From NCBI GenBank assembly GCA_900175165.2, contig FWWN02000687.1:1-64000 (forward strand): DNA of 64,000 nt, in the 5' to 3' direction. The notes beneath the pieces are model-generated. The model searched no databases and was not told the origin of the DNA. It worked only from the letters and a program-made list of their open reading frames with translations. This stretch comes from Rhizomucor pusillus (taxonomy: Eukaryota; Mucoromycota; Mucoromycetes; Mucorales; Lichtheimiaceae). Both the position numbers and the translations under genes were made by a program. Positions 33,807 to 46,014 of this stretch are shown one piece after another; the first letter of the stretch is position 1, and every line of letters starts with the position of its first letter.

Positions 33807-36800
33807 ATGGTTGCCGGCACAAGCAATTTGTGTCGAGCGATCCTTTTTGGATTATCAATACTGACCCTATCAGTATCAGCAACACCCGCGTGGAATGAAG
33901 GTACACATTTATTAGAATACAACAAACCAAAAAATCGTTAATTCAAAAGTTGTCGTTGACAACACGCTCTAGTCAACAAGTACCAAGTTGATGGCTCCCT
34001 GTGCCCCTTGCCTACCTATTATGGCTACCCCTGTCCTCGACTCTGCGTCAAGGACATTGCTGACTGCCCTGAGTCTATCCGCCCCTCGTGCCCTGCTGGA
34101 CAAACTTACTGCATTGATGGATCGTGCCGGGCATCTTGCCCCTCGGATTTGAGCTCGCAGTGTGCATGCCCTGGCGCACCTCCCTTGCCTGCATCCTACT
34201 ACTCCTGCGTATCTGGCCACCGTGCAAACATCCACGACTTTGTGGCCGCCAACAAGTCTGAGCAGAGTGCAGAGGCGTGTGCGCAGAGTCTTAATGTATC
34301 CACGGACCTGCCAGCATGGAACGCTTACGGAAACGCATCGGTCATGTGGGGTGAATGCCCTACTCCTGATTACGGCGAGCTGACGTTCACGGAGCCTGCT
34401 TTCATTGCACTCTATGCGTTTTACGGCTCGTGTGCTGCCATGCTCATTTTCTGGACTTTGTACAAGAGCACTCGAGAAAAGGTAAACCAGGTGTAATTAG
34501 TAAGGTGTCAGAGATGCAGTATATTAAATGCATCTCAAATTACATGGAACAGATCAATACCACCAATTTCCAGCGCGCGCAGGCCTTGCAGATGCAGCAG
34601 CTTCAGGAGACCGTGTCCACCAAGGAAAACAGTAATGACAGCAGCAGCGACGACGTTGATGAAAAAAAGAATCAACAACCTTTGGTAAGGCTTTTTCTTG
34701 TGCAACTCTGATATCTATCAGTGATGGAAAAGAAAGGGCTAAAACCGATCGGATTTATTTGCATAGAAGGATAGTAGTAACCTTGATTACGAAAAAGGCG
34801 ATCGCGGTGCTGGCGATGATGACCAGCAAACAGAAGAGGAGATAAGCCCTGAAGAACATATGGTGATCAAGGCATACAAGCGCGATTTCATCGGCAATAT
34901 CTGTTTCGGGCTTTACAAGGTGCAAACGATTGGCATGATTGCATATATGATCATGATGGTCAAGGACTACTATGACGAGTATCGCATGTTCAGAGGTTCC
35001 CAGATTGTCCAGTCGAGTACTTTTATTGGCATGTGGTACATTTTCTTCTTTTGGTTCGCCGCCCTGGCCATTTTCAAGAGCAGAATCAACAACTTCTTCC
35101 GCATCCAATGCACCTACGCCGAGTCCCAGTATGTGCAAATCGAAAAGCACGAGCCGCGTAAGTTTTTCTGATCTTTTATATGCAATGATTATTCTTTCAC
35201 GCGGTCCTAACTCGTTCTATAGCCATCATCTTTCTGCAAGGCCAGAGCAACCGATTGACGGATGTGGTGAGATACCTGGAACAGCTTGGTCGACGTATCC
35301 TGGGCTTGGATGTGGTTGTCAACACAGCGCCCATGAAGACAACCCGCTCTGGCTCGCGCTACTTTGTCTACCAGTGCACGCGATATGTTTACCACCCGGA
35401 GTCGCAGCTTTTCACGCCGCATGAATTCAGCCTCGGTGAAACGAACGCCGAGCTCGCACAGGTCAACCAAGGTCTGACGAGCGAAGAGGCGGCAAAGCGC
35501 GAAGAATTGATCGGTCCCAACTTTATCAATGTCTACGTGCCTAACCTTGGCCTTGCGCTGCTCCGCGAATTCTCAACCTTCTTTTACATTTACCAGTTTA
35601 CTGTTCTCTGGCTGTTCTACTATTTTGCCTATTGTAAGTTGCAAGAATATCGACAGGCAAAAGATGGATAATGGCGGTGGCGGCTAACAGCAGTACTTCA
35701 ATAACTCAGGGAATGTGGGTATTGCCGACACGGCTGTGATTCTGCTTTCCGCCTTTGTCAAGGTATTTGTGCGTCTGCGATCGGAGCGCCGTATCAAGGA
35801 GATGGCCGAGTTCACCGACAAGGTGAATATCCTGCGCGACGGAGAGTGGCAGGAAATGTCGACGGCGGATATGGTCCCTGGCGACGTATTCGAGATTGTT
35901 GAGGGCACGAGTGTACCTTGTGACGGCGTTGTGCTTAGCGGCAACATTGTGGTCGACGAAAGTTCTCTGACAGGCGAGCCTCTGCCTATCCGCAAATTCC
36001 CTCTTCGTCCGGACGATCCTACACCTTACGACCGTATGGGTTCGAGCAAGATCTCGACCATCTTTTGCGGCACCACTGTCTCGCAGGCACAGCCTACCGA
36101 GCCAGGCAAACGTGTATGTGGTCTGGTTACGCAAACAGGCACCGCGACCGACAAGGGCGAACTGGTCAAGAAGATTCTTTTCCCTGCACCTGTTTCGTTT
36201 ATCTTTAACGAGCAAATCAAAATCGTCATCCTTATCCTGCTATGCTGCGGTGTGATTGCACTTGGTCTTGCGATCTGGCTGTATGCTACCGGTACCAGTG
36301 CGTGGTTGTACGCCATGTTCTGCATTGCACAGCTCTTGTCGCCGCTGTTGCCAGCTGCGCTCGTCATTGGCCAATCCGTCGCTGCAGGCCGTCTTCGAAG
36401 TCTAAAGATTTACTGCGTCGACTTGCCTCGTATCTTGATGGCAGGCAAGGTGCAGCTGTTCTGCTTTGACAAGACCGGTACACTCACCAAGGAAGGTCTC
36501 GAATTCAACGGCGTGCAGCCTATTTCAGACATTCAAGCTGCTAGTTCGGCGGATGCCAAGGGCAAAGGTCTTTCGCCGATATTCGGACAGCAGATTCCTA
36601 CCGTCGATCCCAACATCACTCCGCGCACCATCCAGCTCGGTCTTGCATCGTGCCATGCTGTCACGATGCTCAACGGCCAATTTATCGGCAACCCTGTTGA
36701 TATCGAAATGTTCCGTTCTGCGCAGTGGAAGCTGGAGGACAAGGCCAGCGATGAGAGCTACGTCGACACGCTCACACCTCCCACCGCTGCTGAAATCAAG

Positions 36801-38572
36801 GCTCCCATCCATGTATTGAAACGCTACGAGTTTGTGCACGCGCGCATGTCCATGTCTGTTGCCGTGCTTGACACACACACCAACAAGGTGCACATTTTTG
36901 TCAAGGGTGCGTACGAGAAGATCAAGGACTTATCCAACGCCGAATCGATTCCCGCCGACTATGACGCCGTGACCGCCAATTTGGCGAGATTTGGTTGCTA
37001 CGTGCTTGCATTGGCACACCGCGAAATCGACCTTGACAAGATCGGCGGCCTGGAAGCGCTGCGCAACTGGTCGCGCGATGATATGGAAAAGGATATCAAA
37101 TTCATCAGTCTTATTATCTTCAAGAACCAGCTCAAGGAAGACACAGCCGAGAACATTGCAGAGCTCAAGCGCGGCGCGACACGCACCATCATGATCACGG
37201 GTGACACCGCACTCACGGGTGTTTACATTGCACGCCAGTGCGGCATGGCTCCGCCGAACACGCGCGTTCTCCTCGGTGACCTTGACAAGACTGCAAACCG
37301 TGTGGTTTGGCAAGACGTCGATGAACCCGAAACATTCTCTGACGTGAACGTCGACGATGCTTTGCACAACAAGGAACACACACCTATTGAGTTGGCTGTT
37401 ACCGGAAAGGCCTTCCACTGGCTCGTTGACAATGATCTGATCCGCAAATATTTGCTCGATATCCGCGTGTTTGCACGCATGACTCCGGTCGGTAAAGTCC
37501 AGTGTGTCCAGCTCCACATGGAACGCGGTATCACCGCCATGACAGGCGATGGTGGCAACGACTGCGGTGCACTGCGCGCCGCCCACGTTGGTATTGCAAT
37601 GTCGGATGCCGAGGCATCCATTGTCTCCCCCTTCAGCACAAGTGTCCGCAGTGTAAAGTCGTGCGTCGAGCTGCTCCGCCAAGGCCGCGCTGCCCTGGCA
37701 ACATCCATCACTGCTTACAAGTACCTTGTCAGTAAGTATCAATTTGAGCAAAGAAATTGCTACAAAGGCACAGATATATGCTGACTTCATATTTTTCAGT
37801 GTACGGTCAGATCATGATGATGATGAAGATTTTCACATTCTACTTTTCGGTATCCATGTCTCAGTATATCTGGATCGCCGTCGACGTGTTTATCACTGTA
37901 TTCTTGACGTGGGCGGTGACCCAGTCCAAGGCCGCCGACCGACTGCAGCCCATCCGACCAACAGCGCGGCTACTAGGCCCACAAACATTGGCATCCTGCA
38001 TGGGACTCGTTGCAATGAACTGGATTTTCCTGTGCTGCACCGTAAAGTTCCTGTACACGCAAGAATGGTTCCGATGCAACGAGTTTGACAGCAACGCGGT
38101 CGACTTATCGAAATGGTGGCTGCTCGCAGACAACTATGAAGGCGAAACATTAGCCATCATGTGCCTTTTCATGTTTATTAACAACGCAGCCGTTTTCAAC
38201 TTTGGCTATAAATTCCGCCAGCCGTTCTACAAGAACTATGCGCTCGTCTTCCTCTGGATCCTCTACCTCTTTATCGTTTCGTTCTGGATGCTTTCCGGTC
38301 CAAACAGACTCAACTGCTTGTTCCGCATCAACTGCGGCACGCCCGAGGTTCTTGAACAGTTTGGATACTCCCAGCCGGGCGTCTACGTCGAACAGTACAA
38401 CACACCGCTCGGTCACAATGTCTTCCCCTGGGACTATCGATGGAAATTCTGGGCGCTTTGCATGGCGAACGTCATTGCCGCCCTCCTGTACGAGCGCTTG
38501 GTCGTACTCGGACCTGTCCATACTTGGCTCGCCAAAAAGTTCCCCGTAGAACGCCTGCGTGTCACGCTGTAA
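33807..38572 (+). CDS. P5-type (P5B/ATP13A-like) cation-transporting ATPase with secreted-type N-terminus
   Basis: Seven exons (33807-33900, 33973-34481, 34553-34684, 34767-35157, 35223-35633, 35710-37731, 37800-38572) give about 1,443 residues. The core has the actuator motif TGEP at 600-603, the phosphorylated Asp766 in DKTGTLT, and TGDGGND from 1124. A SPLLP sequence at 723-727 sits where P5B pumps have PPALP. P5B pumps move polyamines or related cations across late-endosomal or vacuolar membranes. The protein begins with a signal peptide and a Cys-rich segment (about residues 30-130, more than ten Cys) before its first core helix, which is unlike the usual cytosolic P5B N-terminus. A Ser/Asp-rich cytosolic loop spans about 215-275. 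Intron 2 could also start three codons later. Ion specificity cannot be read from sequence. Confidence 0.93.
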
Positions 38573-38944
38573 ATGATTACCTTTTGAGCTTTGCTGGTTT
38601 CATTGCCATCTTACAGTTACTTTGCATTCTTATAATTTTTTTTACACATATATTTTTTCCTTAAATTTACCATTACCACACACATCGTCTAGTACAAAGG
38701 ATGATGGTCGTTTGTATGGATATTTAATAGCTTACATAAAAAACAGATGATTATTGCTCCCTCCCTCTGTCTTTCTGTTGATAAGCATGCGAGGGTAGTG
38801 AACGAGGATGGGAAGAAGGGATCCAAGAGGAGGGAGTGGGTATAAGATAAATTTGGGGAAGGGTGGGACGGGAGGATGACTGACATCTAGAACGGTCTTG
38901 TTTGTGGATGCACGACATGGAGAAGGAAGGAATGGCGGTATCGC
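38573..38944. other. Convergent 3' spacer
   Basis: Between the stop codons of the P5 ATPase (plus) and the choline-transporter-like gene (minus). It is T-rich near 38,630-38,660, consistent with 3' processing signals. No coding sequence seen. Confidence 0.5.
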
Positions 38945-41521
38945 CTAGTCGAAGCCAGAGAATACATTGTGAGCTGCAGACATGTGTACCATACCCGTGT
39001 CGAGATCAATGGCGTAGCAGAGAAAAGTAGCATCAACACTGTTGCATCAAATAATTAGTTGCATAATCCGTGCTTTAGACGAAGCCTATAACACTTACAT
39101 GCTCATCATTGTATACGAAAAGAATTGGGATATATACATTGGTACCAGCGCAGCCAGGATTGCGACAACAAAGCCATGCGTTGACTGTAAACTGTGGGTT
39201 GCAAAGATATACGTGCCAAAGCCGGATGACAATGTGATGACAAAGGCGCCGACGTAAAGAATGAGTTTTGTCAGCAAATCTATATAGTCATGAATGAGAA
39301 CAACAAGCATCGCCGATATGCATTCCACTTTACATACCTCCAAGCAAACCAGACAGTAAATTTCTACGGAAAATCTTGGTCCCAGACTTTGCAGATTCAC
39401 AAAAGCTTTCACCCGTGATACCCGAAAGACTGACAGTGTAGTGATTGATCTGGCTCACGAGAGATTCAAGATATACCAGGATAGCAGTGATGACCGGTAA
39501 GATTGGCCAGCTGCTCTTAATGTACTAAGATAATAATAATACATGGTTAGAAGCGGAAGAAAAACTGTGATCTGCATCAGATGTTGTTCCTCACCTTCTT
39601 GGCTAACCGACTTAAAAACTGAAGGCATTGGACAGAGGATAGTATGAGTCCTCCGAATGCCAATGTGCCCAGAGAAGTAGTAGATGCTCTAAGCAATGCA
39701 GTCTTCCATGCTTTGTCCTTGTGGAAATGGGCTGGCTCGTGCCTAATTTTCATATTTCTTTTGTCACGATATACAAATATATCCGCCCACACATTCTAGT
39801 GGAATTACCTGTGAAAGTACCACTGTGCAGTAATTGCAGAGAGAGCGAATCTGTCAAGAAAAAAACAAGACGTCAGACTGCAATGCAGAGTAAAAAAACG
39901 GCGTGCGATTCTTGCATACCTCTGCATGTTGATAAAGATAGCGGCGGTCCACATGTAGACAAATATATAGTACGCTGCCAAACCATACACATTGTCGTCG
40001 ACTACCCAGATAATACCTGAATCGAAGAAAAACTAGATAAATATCGCCATCCTGCCCTCCTTCTGTTTCCCCACGCCCGGCGTTTCTACTTACTAGATCC
40101 CGCAGTGTTCTCAGTATGTCCAATCAGCCATAGTCTGCTGAATAGTACAAGCCATATAACCGTGAACAGAACAAATGCAGCAACCAGCAGCAGTGATACA
40201 AGAATAATGCTTGGATTGGACCGAAGTACATCACACGCCAGCTAAATTTCACATGGGTTAAATGATCGTGCCCAGTCACCGGATCAGTTATTGTAATTAC
40301 CTCAATAACTGAAATCGTCTTGTTTATCCGATGTCGGCTGCTGTACACAACCTTGGCGTAGAACAGACCGACTAACAGAGGTATAAACGACAGCGCTGTC
40401 AAACTACACGCAAAGGAGAGTTTGTGAGTCGATGCTGAGAAAAGGGATCTGCATGTATACCAACCCGCCGTCGACGAAGTTCCTTTGCCTTGACTCTATA
40501 ATAACCCACAGAAACATGCCCAACATCATAACGGGCACAAAAACCATGCTTCCCCACACCAATGGCTACAGAGCACAACTCGGAGCTTCAGCAAAGCAGG
40601 CCTATCAGACACAAGCTATCCATTGTTACCTTTGTAAAAGCTCGTAGTATGTAGATCCACACGGTGCCTGCAACAATTGCAGCCGTTGTCATGATGGATA
40701 TAATTCCTGCGCTGTCTTTAATCGTTTTGAATGTTGTTTGCCGCGTATATCGTTCGATAGAAGAGCTCTGTCAGAAGCCAAATCGACGGTCAGTGCTTGC
40801 AAACGACTCGTTCTAACATTGAGGGAATACTTGCAGTGGTAGCAATAGCAATGATGGTTCCGATGCAGAGAAATATGACTAGACTCGAAGCATACAAAAG
40901 TGCAAAGAACAGGTCGCGATATTTGCGCTGTGATCTGACACCGGTTATCGCAGTGGGGATCTAGTAGCTCAAACAAAGTAAATATTGAGCTCGATAAGGG
41001 TTCATGCTTTCCCATTTGTGATTTCTTACAGCTGCCGCAGTCGGTAACAATGACTCTGATAAGGATTGCTGCTTTACAGGCGGTGATGGTCCCTCGGCTG
41101 CTGCTGCTTCTGAAGGTTCCAAGTAAATTGCAGATGGTTTCTATCAAAGCATACATCTCAGCATTCTGCGTAGCTTTTAAATCCCTGTTGTTTTGATATA
41201 CGTTACAGGCGACTCTTGATAGTCGGAGAAATGATCGGCATAGTCCTTGTCGTTTTCTTCTTGGTCTTGATCAAACATGAGCTGACTGCGATCCGAGTAT
41301 GCGTTCGAATCGGTCAGTGGTATGCTCTCGTCTCCAGCAGTGTGGTCCTGCTGGATCGAATAGAACAGACTGTTGGATATCGCAGCACTGCCATTCTCGT
41401 CCTCGCTTTCTGACTCCAGGTCCATTTGCGCGTATGCTGAGCGGTACCTGCGGCCTTGCATTATGCTTTCTTTCAGCGCAGAGTACACTCCTTTGGCAAA
41501 GTCTGGTACGGAGCGATCCAT
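38945..41521 (-). CDS. Choline-transporter-like membrane protein (CTL/PNS1 family)
   Basis: Thirteen exons (first 41521-41207, last 39038-38945) keep frame throughout and give 601 residues. About 150 N-terminal residues are acidic, Ser/Gln-rich and cytosolic. The rest is a multi-pass domain with CTL hallmarks: RKYRDLFFALLY before the first helix, LACDVLRSNPSIILVS in the middle, INHYTVSLSGITGESFC, and VDATFLCYAIDLDT near the end. The family (SLC44 in animals, Pns1 in yeast) includes choline transporters, but yeast Pns1 has no proven transport role, so the substrate is uncertain. One junction near 40,818/40,765 uses donor GTTAGA and is chosen for frame. It faces the P5 ATPase tail-to-tail and the zinc-knuckle gene head-to-head. 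Confidence 0.92.
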
Positions 41522-42112
41522 TGTCAAAAGAGAGTAAGTGAGTATGAATTGAAAGAGAGAGAGAGAGAACAAGTCAGTTCTGCGAGTGACGAGGTCTCAT
41601 GCTTTCTGGGTCAATGCAGACGTTACTCCGCTGATTGAGAACGGGGTGGCGGGTTATATTCAAGCAACAGAAACGATGCAGGTCCCAGATTGACAAGGAT
41701 AAAACCAGTATCTTTGCCACCTCGCTACTGATCAGAATAATAATTTTAGAGATATATTTTTATCAAGCACTGATGTAAATACTGGCCTGAACTATAGCAG
41801 GTATCTGGGCGCCTTTACGTCGAGCCACGACATCGTGGCATTCAGTAGCACCTTACGCAAAGTATTCCAATTGTCACAGACTCGTGTGCGTTGCAGGAAT
41901 AAATGGTTGGCGGCTACTAGTACTTTATAATTCGGTCTGAAAGACTTGAAGGCTGCTGACACAAAACGTCTCTACACCAGTTAGAGGTGAATTTGGTAAT
42001 TAAATGCAAATCCCCAGAAATGGATCAAAAAATTTTATACGGTGATAAGATGAGGGCTTATCGTTCTCGTTCTCTCCTCCTCTTTTTTACTTACCCTCTG
42101 ATCAACTCTAAC
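41522..42112. other. Divergent promoter region
   Basis: 591 bp between the ATGs of the choline-transporter-like gene and the CCHC gene. Pyrimidine-rich (CTCCTCCTC) just before the CCHC start. No coding sequence seen. Confidence 0.5.
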
Positions 42113-43227
42113 ATGTCTGGACGCGGATGCTACAAATGCGGTGAAAGTTAGTTATATTTCCATTACTATTTATCTTTGTGTGTGTGCATATGTGTTTGTG
42201 GGTCTTTTATTAGCTCGACGTTGGCTTTTTGTTCGTGCTCCTCCTGTCATGTCAAGAGAGCGGGAAACAAGAGTTGATCTTGCACCAATCGTCTGAAAAA
42301 GCTTTTGGCCTGATCCGGAGAACTTTCTACGTTCGAGAATAAAAGACGCACGCGGGCGAGCGGGTTTGGGCAGAAGAAAACAAACGAGAACATTGTATCT
42401 TAATTTTTTTCCCTTTTCTCTTTTGTGTATGTTTGAAAAATCAACAACAGCTGGCCACATGGCTAGAGACTGCGAACGCGCTTCGGTGTGGTAAGATTTT
42501 CATTTTTCTTAACCCCTTTTTGGGGGGGGCGCTTGTTGGGGCCAGTGTATATGATGTTTACAGTCTATTGTGTACACACATTTTAGCTACAACTGCCGCG
42601 GAGAAGGCCACGTGAGCCGTGATTGGTAAGGCGGAGAAGGAGTTTATGCAGAAGTGAAGAAAGAGACCAATGCCAATGGCTGCAGCCCTCAACCACGAAC
42701 CCAACGAACCACCGAGCGTCTTTGCTATAACTGCAATCAGCCTGGTCACATGTCTCGCGACTGCCCTGAAAGCAGCTACGGTGGCGGATACGGTGGTGGA
42801 AACCGCTCCGGTGGCCGTGCTTGCTATAACTGCGGTGGTGTGGGCCACTTCTCCCGCGAGTAAGCTACCTAAGAGAGAGAGAGGGAGAGGATCATCCATG
42901 TGATATTTACGTTCTATTTTCTCTTTCAATCTGCAGATGCCCCTCTGCTGGTGCTCAAAAATGCTATAACTGCGGCGTAAGTTCTGGATGAGAGGATTCA
43001 TTATGTAGGAAAGAGAAGAATGGGAGGTTAATAATTTCTGCGACAGAACACTGGCCACATCTCGCGAGAGTGCACTGAACCTGCCCAGGAAAAGACCTGC
43101 TATCGATGCCAGCAGCCCGGTCACATTGTGAGTACCAGGGGGATCGTACCTGTTTACACTATTGCATTGGCTAACTATGTGTGTATAGTCGCGCGACTGC
43201 CCCCAAACTGAGGCCGCTGCTTACTAA
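42113..43227 (+). CDS. GIS2: CCHC zinc-knuckle nucleic-acid-binding protein (GIS2/CNBP-like)
   Basis: Seven small exons (42113-42146, 42451-42490, 42587-42625, 42686-42859, 42937-42976, 43047-43127, 43189-43227) give 148 residues. The protein is almost only zinc knuckles: six CX2CX4HX4C units ([84 protein letters not shown]), with a Gly/Ser-rich linker after the third. Yeast Gis2 and animal CNBP have seven and bind mRNA or G-rich single strands to tune translation. Introns often fall inside knuckle codons. The first intron (304 nt, donor GTTAGT) is far longer than the local norm and may hold regulatory sequence. The acceptor at 42685 is required to rebuild knuckle two's last Cys. Confidence 0.93.
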
Positions 43228-43448
43228 GGAAGTCAAGTCAATCCTTACACTCTGCTATCCGCTTTTTTGTTGATCGAATCAGTAACCTTGGATAAGCTTT
43301 TTACGATGAAATGAAAACATATGTTACATATCCCTTTGTCATTTTTTCCCAGTAGTTTCTCCATGCATATTAAAAAATTAAATTAAAACGGTTTGCTTTT
43401 ATCCTAATTAATTCTTAAGATGCTATATATATATACGTACAATGTTTT

Positions 43449-44958
43449 CTACAAGTGTAAGAGTACTCTGTTCATGCGGTTGACGAGGGGTTTTGCATTG
43501 TAAGGGAAACCTGGTTTCATGATTGCCGATCGCAGCTGCAGCAACATTGTCCTGACTGCATTCCGCTGACCTTGCTTGTCGCATATACTCACAAAACTCT
43601 GAGGATCTGTTTCTACGTATTTGAGATATCGTAGGAGGAGCAATAAAAAGTTGGTTTCGTCCGTCAACAGCAAGTCCAGCAGGAGTTCATAGTCCATGCC
43701 TGTGCGTTGACAAAAATGCAGAAACAGGTAATGCGGATGGATGCACATGAGCGTCAACAAGCGAGCCACATTTGCGTTGTCGTTGTTATTGTTATTGTTA
43801 TCGTTATTGTCAGTCGATAACTGGGGTAAAAGAGTGTAGATATCCAAGAGATCGTGCTGAAGGTTGACAGCGTCCGAATCGTCATTTCCAAATATTTCAA
43901 AGACAAGATCGAGCAGAATCTCGGATGACTGGTACCGAGTCCAATTTCTAATTTGCTGCAACATTTGCAGCAACACCACCATATTTCGTGATGACATTTC
44001 TGACGATGCTGCTGCTGCTGCTGAGCAGCAGTGTTGTTTGAGACAAACAACGAATATCTGCGCCGCGAGTTTCAGGCTCTCTCGATCAATCGTGATACTG
44101 TCGTTCACTGGCGTGTAGAAAAACTCTGTCCGTCGAGGATCAAACAATATCTGCAGCTGCTGTCTTGTCAGGCAAGCTGCAACGCTGTTTGCAAAGGATA
44201 GCAGTTGCTCGAGTATATCGGCCGTTTCGTAATACTCTGGATATTTTCGTGATATGCGGAATACAAGTTCCAAGGATCGTCGAACAATGGAAATATTTGA
44301 ATGTCGCCAAAGTGCTGCCACCTTAGAGAGATGGGATGTAAGTTAGTTGAAGCAAGTAAATAGAGCGAGCAATTTGTGTATATTACCTGAGTTATTAGAA
44401 CATTGATTCCAAGGCATTCTTCTGGCGGCGAAATTTTGACGATATCGATCAGGCAATGGAGAAACAATGGCGATATATTTGGCAATGTCAACATTCTGGA
44501 GATCCATTGCTGTGTGTTTCTATGGTTTTCCAAAAATGACAGCAGATGCTGTGCGGTGTGATCTGCTGCAAGTTGCGACTTTCGCCAGTCCTTAAACAAT
44601 GCATGGAAGATATCGAGGTAAGGTTCGGCACTAGTCATATCCAGGTCCGTCAGAACACGGTCCACCGCGCTGCAAATCCATTGCGATCGTGCAGATAACA
44701 ATTCATCATTGTCGTTGTTGATATTCTTATTTTCGGTCAAGACCTGTTCCTCCTCCTCGATATACCGCGATTGTGTCAAGATCTCGATCAGTTGCTGCGT
44801 TGCACTGTATCGATCAAACACATTGGTACCGATCAGACGTTCGTGCTAATCACGTTAGACAATTAGAGCTTAGGAGAGAAGAAGGTTAGAGATCAAGTTT
44901 GCAGAATTACCCAGGGGTAGTCCAGGAGCAAAGACTGTGCAGACGAACTGGCGGTCAT
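43449..44958 (-). CDS. Lines/LINS1-family protein
   Basis: Three exons (44958-44911, 44845-44387, 44321-43449) give 459 residues. It is a helical, soluble protein. The C-terminal part has the pattern seen in Lines homologues (LINS1, Drosophila lines): MDYELLLDLLLTDETNFLLL followed by LRYLKYV. A run of Asn/Asp residues (TDNNDNNNNNNDN) interrupts the middle. The molecular function is unknown; animal members act in developmental signalling. The start ATG lies 242 nt from the divergent PEBP gene. The family call rests on the C-terminal motif and overall helical layout, so it is moderately confident. Confidence 0.75.
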
Positions 44959-45140
44959 GGCTTGTGTGACAAGGCCCAGATGTGTATTATTTAGTTTTGT
45001 TACGCGTGCCAATGCAAGGTGGGCATTGGACAGATACGAAATTTTGGATGCTTAGAAAATAAACTGCAGCAGATAGCGCACAAACGCACGTTGGAGGAAT
45101 GTTGCTGCTGCTGCTATTGTTGTCACAGCCCCAAGTGAGG

Positions 45141-45150
45141 TATATATAAA
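45141..45150 (+). promoter_or_regulatory. TATA box of the PEBP gene
   Basis: TATATATAAA lies 51-60 nt before the PEBP ATG in the 242-bp divergent spacer. Position and sequence fit a core promoter; function is inferred. Confidence 0.55.
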
Positions 45151-45200
45151 GTATTGCTGTGCTTGACAACAGCACCGTTCTTTCTTTTCTTCTGACAATA

Positions 45201-46014
45201 ATGGTCAAATTATCATCGATCCTCTGCACAGCTGCAACCTTGCTTGCTGGCAACGCATTCGCTGCTTACCTTGATCCTGCCATCCCTGCCCAAGAGAAGA
45301 AGGATCTCAAGGCGGCCAACATTATTCCTGAACGTAAAGTATATCCAATAATCCATTGAAAAATGATATCATTGCTTACGCTGCTTTTCTCAGTCCTTCC
45401 TGAAGATTTTGAACCAACGTCGTTCCTGAAGATCACTTATGGAGACAAGCTCGTGAATGCGGGTGAGGAATTGCTGCCGGAAGAAGTCGTTGATATGCCG
45501 CATATTTGGTTCCCAGCACCGCATATGGATAGACATTACACGATGGTTATGGTAATGCAAAGAATTGGTTAGTCTCTGTTAGGTTCAAAGCATTGACAAT
45601 CTATGTGTATAGGTGGACGCGGATGCGACAGTGCCGCTTGTGAAGCACTGGATTGCAACCAACGTCGAAGGCGGCAAGCCGGGCTCCGGTTTACGCGATA
45701 CTGACCCTTTGCATCAATACGTGCCGTATCACGGGCCAACGCCACCAGAAGGCACCGGCAAACACCGCTATGTGTTTATTCTATATGAGCAAAGCACCGC
45801 CAACCAGACGTTGAGGCCGGAGCTCCAAGATCCCAACGTGCACAGAGCGTTTTTCAACCTGGCGGATTTTACGCAGCAAAATAAGCTCAAGCCAGTCGCT
45901 GCTAACTACATTCTTGTCGCTCACGAGGACGGTTACGAAGGTGAATACCTCAGCAGGCACCCAGAAGTAAGCCCTGGCGTGCCACCTGCGCAGACACCTA
46001 CACCTACTCCGTGA
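45201..46014 (+). CDS. Secreted phosphatidylethanolamine-binding-like protein (PEBP)
   Basis: Three exons (45201-45333, 45394-45551, 45613-46014) give 230 residues. A clear signal peptide (about 1-21) suggests secretion. The PEBP fold is recognised by MVDADATVP, the usual DPDxP position with Asp-Ala in place of Asp-Pro, by the conserved HW before the loop, and by the second motif GKHRYVFILYEQ (canonical GxHRY). Cytosolic PEBPs such as yeast Tfs1 inhibit carboxypeptidase Y or bind phospholipid head groups; secreted fungal ones are uncharacterised. The C-terminus is a Pro/Thr tail. The length is slightly larger than the minimal domain because of the leader and tail. It shares a short divergent spacer with the Lines-like gene. 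Confidence 0.92.

Noticed and set aside
36930..37790. 286-residue open frame on the minus strand
   Set aside because: It is the antisense shadow of the P5 ATPase catalytic exon, whose plus-strand motifs are unambiguous.
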